DNA of 64,000 bases, taken from positions 93,573-157,572 of IMG/VR virus record IMGVR_UViG_3300044731_001604; one strand, written 5' to 3'. Made by a program: the position numbers and the translations under genes. This DNA comes from a virus. Positions 58,683-64,000 of this stretch are shown here, piece by piece. How positions within the stretch are numbered: the first letter of the stretch is position 1; each line of letters opens with the position of its first letter. A model generated the notes under the pieces. The model saw nothing but the letters and a program-made list of their open reading frames with translations. It was not told the origin of the DNA and did not search any database.

Positions 58683-59673
58683 GATTATAGATTTCCTGTC
58701 TGAAAATGGATTGGAATACAAAGAAAAAAGCAGAACAATTCATACAGAATGTCCTGTATGTCACAGTAGCGATAAATTCAGTATTCTAAAAGAAAATGGA
58801 TCTTGTATTTGTTATAGAGGCTCTTGCTCTTTCGGTCGCCAGTGGTTCCCAAGTTTTGTATCATTGGTATCTGGAATAACAGAAAAAGAAGCAAGAAAAA
58901 TGCTATATGGAAAAGATGAAAGAATTAAACAAGTAAAATCATCGGATTGGCAAATTAAACTTGAGTTAGATGATGAAGAACAGCACAGTGAACCATCTCC
59001 ATTAGATGGAATACCAACCGTTACGTATCCAGAATGGTTTATGCTAGATATTGATTCATCGGAATCATCAGATGGCCTTAATTATTTGCTTTCGAGAGGT
59101 ATTACCCTTGAAATGGCCAAAAAATATGATATTAAATATTCAAAATTCTATAGAAGAGTTTACCTTCCAATAAAAATGAATGGCGAAGTATACGGATATC
59201 AAGGAAGAGCAATAGATAAAGTTGCTGAAAAAGATAGAATGAGAAATAACGAAGGATTCAGACGTGACACTTTTGTCATGTTTGCGGATAATTTAATTGG
59301 TGCAGAACATGTTATAATATCTGAAGGCCCTTTTGATGCAATGAAATTTGAACAAGTTGGTGGAAGCGTTTCTACACTTGGAAAAGTGGTGACAAATAAG
59401 CAGTTGCAGATCATAAAAAATTATGGCATAATGAAAGTGTACCTTGCCCTGGATGAAGATGCTGCAAGCGAAATTAATGAACTTGGAAACATTTTAAGAA
59501 GAGATGGACTAGAAGTTTATCGAATAGAAGTGCCGCAATCTTGCATAGATAGATGTGAAAAGCTTGGAAAAAAGGCAGATATTGGCGAATGTACGTTTGA
59601 AGAGGCTGCACTGGCATTTAAAAACGCCTACAAGCTAGATAGAATGAAACTGTTATTACACCTAAGAGGTTAG
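58672..59673 (+). CDS. DnaG-like primase
   Basis: 333 aa. A zinc-binding domain (ECPVCHSSDKF ... CICYRGSC) at the N-terminus is followed by a TOPRIM domain with IISEGPFDAMKFE and VYLALDEDAASEIN. It would synthesise primers for lagging-strand synthesis with the helicase encoded at 60371-62014. It is shorter than bacterial DnaG (about 580) because the helicase-interaction domain is lacking or reduced, as in many phage primases. AAAGGGG precedes the ATG. Confidence 0.85.
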   Translation: MRYKIIDFLSENGLEYKEKSRTIHTECPVCHSSDKFSILKENGSCICYRGSCSFGRQWFPSFVSLVSGITEKEARKMLYGKDERIKQVKSSDWQIKLELDDEEQHSEPSPLDGIPTVTYPEWFMLDIDSSESSDGLNYLLSRGITLEMAKKYDIKYSKFYRRVYLPIKMNGEVYGYQGRAIDKVAEKDRMRNNEGFRRDTFVMFADNLIGAEHVIISEGPFDAMKFEQVGGSVSTLGKVVTNKQLQIIKNYGIMKVYLALDEDAASEINELGNILRRDGLEVYRIEVPQSCIDRCEKLGKKADIGECTFEEAALAFKNAYKLDRMKLLLHLRG

Positions 59674-59674
59674 A

Positions 59675-60367
59675 ATGGTTAAGAAAAACAACGTAAAAGA
59701 TTCATTTGAATTATGCTACTTAAGATCCAGAGCAGCTAAATCAGCATTTGATAAAAAAGATAAGATTAATGTATTGCTGCAGCAGCCATTCTTTGAGAAG
59801 GCTGTACAAGTTGCTTCAAAAGAAGTATATCGTAAAGCTGAGAATTCATTAAATCACTTTGGGTACTTCCTAGAAGACATTAGAAGTATTGCCAGAGTCT
59901 ATGGTTTACAATTTGCAAATCATGAATTTTCAAATAAAAAGAATTCTGATCTAACAATTCCTTTAACAAAGTTTATTATTCAAAGATTGAACACATTTAT
60001 CACGCTTCTTAATAGAAAATTTGAAACAAATGAATTTTCAATATCAAATACAGACACTTCACTCCTATTGGATATTGTTCCAGATGATTCTTTATCGCCA
60101 ATAAAGGATGATGATGTAGTTATTTTGGAACCAGTAAAAACTAAAAATAGTAAAAAAGAAACAAAAGCTTTAAGTAAAAAGATTCAAAAAAACATAGACT
60201 TATATGCACCAAGGTTGGCCGAACTCGCCACATCTAAGCATACTGGGTACTTTATTAGAAAAAAAGCCAGATCAATTTGTAAAAAATGTGGTATAAATTA
60301 CTTAGAGATAACTTTGGCCAAAATTAAGAAACATAATTTGGACCCAAACCAATTTGCATTGAGGTAA
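59675..60367 (+). CDS. Hypothetical protein between primase and helicase (230 aa)
   Basis: Starts MVKKNNVKDSFELCYLRSR; helical throughout. HFGYFLEDIRSIARVYGLQF (about 61-80) and RLNTFITLLNRKF are conserved-looking amphipathic helices, and CKKCGINYLEI near the C-terminus holds a CxxC. It starts 1 bp after the primase stop, so a helicase-loader or primosome role is reasonable by position only. A TGTGGTATAAA string occurs inside it (60287-60297). Confidence 0.5.
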   Translation: MVKKNNVKDSFELCYLRSRAAKSAFDKKDKINVLLQQPFFEKAVQVASKEVYRKAENSLNHFGYFLEDIRSIARVYGLQFANHEFSNKKNSDLTIPLTKFIIQRLNTFITLLNRKFETNEFSISNTDTSLLLDIVPDDSLSPIKDDDVVILEPVKTKNSKKETKALSKKIQKNIDLYAPRLAELATSKHTGYFIRKKARSICKKCGINYLEITLAKIKKHNLDPNQFALR

Positions 60368-60370
60368 GAA

Positions 60371-62014
60371 ATGGCTGACAATAGTTCTAACTATTTTGAA
60401 GTTACTGATGCCACGATGCAGGCGGTGCTCGGTCACTGCCTACTCAATCAAGCATTTCTAAGAGATTGCGCATCTACACTTCAAAAAGAACATGTAGAAA
60501 ATCCATTGATTGGAAACCTATATAGTTGGGTTATAGAATATTATAAGCGCAGAAAAGCTAAACCTTCAGTTCAAGAGGTGGAAGCTTACATTAATACTGA
60601 ATTTAAATATGATGCGCCAATTCGTAGTAAATACATAAGAATTCTAGGTGAGTCTGTAGACTTGCATGCAAAAAACTTCAATAGAGATGAGCTTGCATTC
60701 CAAGTACATGGGTGGATTAGAGCAAATATCCTTAAAAACTTTATGCAAAGAGCCGTTAACTCTTTCAATAAAAAAGGATACATTGAAACAGAGAATCAAA
60801 TTAAAAAGCTCGAAAGAGATCTAAGAGACGCTGAATTTAACAAAGAAGAACGCGTAGACATGTCTGACATGGCTAACATCGTTAATAGTATGTTAGTTGT
60901 AAGAGATAAGGCATGCACTCTTGGACATCCTGAATTTGATGAATTGATTCTTGCTGGTGCCTCTAGATTACCAACTGACGTTCTATACAATGAAAATACA
61001 ATCAAAGGAAGAACTAAGGGTAGTCTAGTAGCTGGGGCACAGACCATTATGATGGGTCCATCTAATACTGGTAAAACCACTGCTATGGTTACAATTGCTG
61101 TGTCAAACCTGGCTTTCGAGAAGAAAGTTTGTTATATCTCTTGCGAAGACCCAAAAGAACAAGTTTCAATGAAAATGATGCAAAGCTTCTTTTCAATAAC
61201 TGCAAAAGAAATTAGTAATACGTCATCAAGAAATTTTGAAGAACAAAGCGCTCAATGGGCGGAAGTTGCTAATAAATATTTACACTTATTTGAATGGATT
61301 AAGCCAGGTAAAATGTATGTAGAAGATGTTATTGCATTAATTGAAGTTGAGCAAGAAAAACTCGTAGAACGCGGAGAATCTGGATTCGATTTAGTTATAG
61401 TAGACTATCCTGGTATCTTAAGCTCTAGAGATTTAAAGGGTACAAAAGAAGAGTGGACAGAGAAAAGATATATATACTCTCAATTTAGACTCTTGGCAAG
61501 AAAGCACTCTTGGCACTCATTAGTACCTATTCAAACCAATAGAGAAGGTTTTAAAATGAACATGGGCCAAAATTATACATTAGAAATATCTGATGTAGCC
61601 CAAGGTTTCGGTATTACAAATGATGCTGATAACGTTATCACTATTAATAGAAGTAACGAAGATTATACCGTAATGAGAGTTAGATTCTTTGTAGCTAAAA
61701 CTAGAACTGCCGAAGCTAGGAGTACATTCATGTCTGAAACTAGATATGATTTAAGTAGAACTCACGGTCTTGCCTTTGGTTGCTCTGTGTTATCTGCGTC
61801 TGAATTAAAAGATTTAAACGAGCCAGGGTTGTTGGCCACTAGAATTAAACGCAACATGACGTCTCAAATGCTTGGTGCTAAATCAGATGAGTATACTAAA
61901 AATTCAGTTGCGTTTAATATGGCAGATGGTGGACCGCCAATTAAAACTGTTATGTCGACTACTAGCTCTAGTTGGAATGTGCCAGTAGACCCACAGGATC
62001 TAAAAAGAAATTAA
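60371..62014 (+). CDS. DnaB-like replicative helicase (T4 gp41-like)
   Basis: 547 aa. An N-terminal DnaB-type helical domain (MQAVLGHCLLNQAFLRD) precedes the RecA-fold motor: MMGPSNTGKTTAMVTIA (Walker A), VCYISCEDPKEQVSMKM, DLVIVDYPGILSS (Walker B) and SLVPIQTNREG. It would unwind the fork as a hexamer with the adjacent primase. Close spacing with the primase and 230-aa genes makes a primosome operon. Confidence 0.87.
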   Translation: MADNSSNYFEVTDATMQAVLGHCLLNQAFLRDCASTLQKEHVENPLIGNLYSWVIEYYKRRKAKPSVQEVEAYINTEFKYDAPIRSKYIRILGESVDLHAKNFNRDELAFQVHGWIRANILKNFMQRAVNSFNKKGYIETENQIKKLERDLRDAEFNKEERVDMSDMANIVNSMLVVRDKACTLGHPEFDELILAGASRLPTDVLYNENTIKGRTKGSLVAGAQTIMMGPSNTGKTTAMVTIAVSNLAFEKKVCYISCEDPKEQVSMKMMQSFFSITAKEISNTSSRNFEEQSAQWAEVANKYLHLFEWIKPGKMYVEDVIALIEVEQEKLVERGESGFDLVIVDYPGILSSRDLKGTKEEWTEKRYIYSQFRLLARKHSWHSLVPIQTNREGFKMNMGQNYTLEISDVAQGFGITNDADNVITINRSNEDYTVMRVRFFVAKTRTAEARSTFMSETRYDLSRTHGLAFGCSVLSASELKDLNEPGLLATRIKRNMTSQMLGAKSDEYTKNSVAFNMADGGPPIKTVMSTTSSSWNVPVDPQDLKRN

Positions 62015-62040
62015 AACAAAGCGTATTTTTTAAGCAAAAA

Positions 62041-62051
62041 TGTGGTATTAA
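62041..62051 (+). promoter_or_regulatory. Extended -10 promoter motif (TGTGGTATTAA)
   Basis: TGTGG-TATTAA (62046-62051) directly after the helicase gene, followed by TAAAGGAG and the ATG at 62073. No clear -35 is visible. Confidence 0.4.
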
Positions 62052-62072
62052 ATAATAAATAAAGGAGTCAAG

Positions 62073-63053
62073 ATGCGTAATTTTCTTAAATCTGTTCACG
62101 AGAAGCTCGGTAGTTTCATGTTTGGTGGCCTTAAAATAGGATTGGCTGTAGCTCTTGTGCTAGCAATTGCCCCAATCATTTCAATTGTTGGAGCTTATGT
62201 TTTTGGAACCAAGCAACACCCATCTCAAGTTACAGTTATGATCACAAACTTCAAACAAACTTCTGGCGGAACTGGCGTTGTAATTAAGCACACACCTACT
62301 AAATCTTTAATTTTAACAAACGCCCACGTGTGTGGACTAGTGTCTGAAAAAGGTGGTTTAGTTAAACAAACTGATAATCATACATATTTTGTTACAGGAA
62401 CTATGACATCAAAAAATCATGATTTGTGCGTAATCTCTGTGGCGGAAGATTTAGGTACATCTGTTAAAATTGCTAGTGAACCACCGGAATTGTACAGTGA
62501 GGCTACAATTACTGGTCACCCAGCTTTATTACCAAACATTATTTCAAAAGGTCATTTTGGCGGAAGACAAGTTATTTCAATTATTACCGGAGTTAAACCT
62601 TGTACTCAAGACGATTTTAATGGTCAAAATGCACTTCTTTGCATGTTCTTAGGTGGCCTTCCAATCGTTAAAATGTTCGATTCTCAAGTAGTGTCTGCTA
62701 CTATCCAAGGTGGATCTTCTGGTTCAGCTGTATTAAATTCTAATGGAGAATTGTCTGGATTAGTTTTTGCTGGAGCAGGAAATGGATTAAGCTACGCATC
62801 AATCGTTCCTTATGAGTATGTAATTGAATTTCTTTATGGAGAGTTTAGTGAGGCTGGTCTAGTTAAACCACCGGCTGAATTCGTTGCATCTGCCGATAAA
62901 CAAGAAGAGATTAACCTACCAAAACAAATCACTGGTGATATTATTAGAAAATGTAAAACATCTGACATTAAAAACCCTAAAATCAAATCAATCTGTAAGC
63001 TGCTTCTAAATGATTCAGCATACAGAGAAGAAGATTCAAATGGAAATAAATAA
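62073..63053 (+). CDS. Membrane-anchored trypsin-like serine protease
   Basis: 326 aa. A membrane segment is at about 20-45 (KIGLAVALVLAIAPIISIVGAY). A chymotrypsin/DegP-type domain follows with triad His85 (LILTNAHVC), Asp117 (KNHDLCVI) and Ser216 (IQGGSSGSAVLNSNGEL). No PDZ domain is recognised; the C-terminal part may be a Cys-containing anchor. Such enzymes are more usual in bacteria and eukaryotes. In a phage it could cleave envelope or virion proteins, or act in host take-over. AAAGGAG precedes the ATG. Confidence 0.75.
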   Translation: MRNFLKSVHEKLGSFMFGGLKIGLAVALVLAIAPIISIVGAYVFGTKQHPSQVTVMITNFKQTSGGTGVVIKHTPTKSLILTNAHVCGLVSEKGGLVKQTDNHTYFVTGTMTSKNHDLCVISVAEDLGTSVKIASEPPELYSEATITGHPALLPNIISKGHFGGRQVISIITGVKPCTQDDFNGQNALLCMFLGGLPIVKMFDSQVVSATIQGGSSGSAVLNSNGELSGLVFAGAGNGLSYASIVPYEYVIEFLYGEFSEAGLVKPPAEFVASADKQEEINLPKQITGDIIRKCKTSDIKNPKIKSICKLLLNDSAYREEDSNGNK

Positions 63054-63531
63054 AAGAACAGTAGTAATTGTATCCTTGCTCCTAGTATCACTTGGGGCAG
63101 GGATCGGCAAATATGCCTCTCCAGAAAAAGTTGTCACAAAAACTGAAACTATTACTGTTGAAAAAGAAGTTATTAAGTACAAAGAGTCCGGTTCTGAAAA
63201 CACTAAAGTAGACAAAGTAACAGTTATAGTTGAAGATATTAGTAAAGATGGGACTATCCACAGAGAGACAGTGCAGGTAGATAAAACTCAAATTGATAAG
63301 TTTATCAGTAAAGAGCTTGATAAGAAAAAAGAAACAGATACGACAGTTGTTACAGAGACAGAAAAAACAAATCAAGCTTTGTGGCATATATCAGCTTTAG
63401 CCTCAGTAAAACAAGGAGAAATTCCTTCTTACGGGGCCCTTGTAGAAAAAAGAGTTTTGGGACCAATTAGCGTTGGGGCATTCGGATTAACAAATAAAAC
63501 TGCCGGCATTACAATAGGATATTCATTTTAA
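63040..63531 (+). CDS. Membrane-anchored phage protein with beta-rich C-terminus (163 aa)
   Basis: Start at 63040 (MEINKRTVVIVSLLLVSLGA) overlapping the protease end. An N-terminal membrane helix is followed by a Lys/Glu/Thr-rich stalk (KTETITVEKEVIKYKES) and a C-terminal beta segment ending SVGAFGLTNKTAGITIGYSF. I have the impression that this pattern of anchored stalk plus outer-membrane-like C-terminal strand recurs in phages; the function is unknown. Confidence 0.55.
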   Translation: MEINKRTVVIVSLLLVSLGAGIGKYASPEKVVTKTETITVEKEVIKYKESGSENTKVDKVTVIVEDISKDGTIHRETVQVDKTQIDKFISKELDKKKETDTTVVTETEKTNQALWHISALASVKQGEIPSYGALVEKRVLGPISVGAFGLTNKTAGITIGYSF

Positions 63532-63541
63532 GGAATTAGAA

Positions 63542-64000
63542 ATGTTTGCTAATAAAATTACTTACTGTCTAAATTCAGCCGCTGTGGGAGATCTAGTTGC
63601 AGCGGCACCTTCCCTCAAGTGGGCAATCGAAAATTTCCACCACAAAACAGATTATCAAGTTGGAATGTACAAAGATTTTAAAGATCTGTTTCCTTTTGTT
63701 CCGGAAGAAAAAATAGTGGACATCCAAGGAAGTTATTCAAACGAATTCTCGGTTAGGCATCTTAATATGCTTGGAGTCGGTGGCAATGTTTGCAAATTAA
63801 CTCCGTCACGCATGAAATTAACTCAATATGGAAGTATTGGATTATTAGGTAGAGTATTACCAGACCATTTAACAAAATATGTCCCACTTCAAGAAGTTGA
63901 TGTTAGTCATTATGGTGTTGATTTTTCAAAAGCCGTTGTGATTATATCTACCTATAGAGATCCACAAAGAACAATAATTGCAAGTGAAATTAAAAAAATA
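63542..64000 (+). CDS. Partial glycosyltransferase (GT9 / heptosyltransferase-like)
   Basis: Runs off the right edge; 153 residues are visible. The start SAAVGDLVAAAPSLKWAIEN is the typical N-terminal signature of GT9 family ADP-heptose-LPS glycosyltransferases ('GD...a.P.l..l'). AAGGAA precedes the ATG. A phage GT9-like enzyme could modify host LPS or a virion glycan. The catalytic part is mostly outside the window, so the call is moderate. Confidence 0.6.
   Translation, partial: MFANKITYCLNSAAVGDLVAAAPSLKWAIENFHHKTDYQVGMYKDFKDLFPFVPEEKIVDIQGSYSNEFSVRHLNMLGVGGNVCKLTPSRMKLTQYGSIGLLGRVLPDHLTKYVPLQEVDVSHYGVDFSKAVVIISTYRDPQRTIIASEIKKI

Noticed and set aside
60287-60297. TGTGGTATAAA promoter-like string inside the 230-aa gene
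   Set aside because: Within coding sequence (CGINYLEI) and without a -35; not called as a promoter for the helicase gene.

Overview
The window is a contiguous, AT-rich (roughly one-third G+C by eye), gene-dense piece of a large tailed double-stranded DNA phage (Caudoviricetes type). Terminase, portal, Mu-F-like head protein, scaffold and major capsid protein are present together with a near-complete phage replication set: a DnaE-type polymerase, DnaB-like helicase, DnaG-like primase, RecA/UvsX recombinase, single-strand binding protein, SbcC/SbcD and a RuvC-like resolvase. I see no integrase, repressor, attachment site, insertion sequence or CRISPR array, so a virulent lifestyle is the simplest reading. 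Shine-Dalgarno sites and sigma70-like promoters point to a bacterial host. Lipoprotein-like small genes and a GT9-like glycosyltransferase hint, weakly, at a Gram-negative one.

Layout: everything from 1 to about 41.5 kb is on the minus strand and everything from about 41.85 kb to the end is on the plus strand. The two arms diverge from a 350-bp intergenic region with palindromes and a tandem TGATAW array (candidate origin). Reading the left arm in transcription order (41.5 kb down to 1): an unknown 508-aa protein, UvsW-like helicase, sigma-like factor, GroES-like protein, SbcD, small and large terminase, a virion protein, portal, Mu-F-like protein, a prohead-protease/kinase fusion, an HNH endonuclease, a 2116-aa polyvalent-type protein, a candidate decoration protein, scaffold and major capsid protein. 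A strong terminator and a tRNA-Ala follow. Next is an accessory block (15.9 to 9.4 kb) of small membrane proteins and lipoproteins, zinc fingers, a uracil-DNA-glycosylase-like protein, dNMP kinase, DnaQ-like exonuclease and a metallopeptidase. The arm ends with a second structural block (9.4 to 1 kb): a ClpP-like protease, neck-like proteins, a second kinase-like protein and a lysozyme-like protein.

The right arm begins with a phage GroEL, a zinc ribbon, an alliinase/TAA1-like PLP enzyme and SbcC. It continues through the RuvC-like resolvase, a Gre-like protein, a sigma region-4.2-like mini-protein, DnaE, SSB, UvsX, a second HNH endonuclease, primase and helicase. It ends with a membrane-anchored trypsin-like protease and a partial glycosyltransferase.

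Points I consider most worth following: (1) a peptide shared by the major capsid protein N-terminus and the linker of the protease-kinase fusion, suggesting a common capsid-targeting or cleavage tag; (2) a complete-looking PLP enzyme in the chaperonin operon; (3) a GroEL plus a divergent GroES on opposite arms; (4) a sigma factor lacking region 4.2 and a separate mini-protein resembling it; (5) a recurring TGTGGTATAAT-type extended -10 promoter, in several cases so close to the start codon that leaderless mRNAs are predicted; (6) a hairpin that can hide the ribosome binding site of one HNH gene. All functional calls come from reading motifs by eye; no database search was possible.
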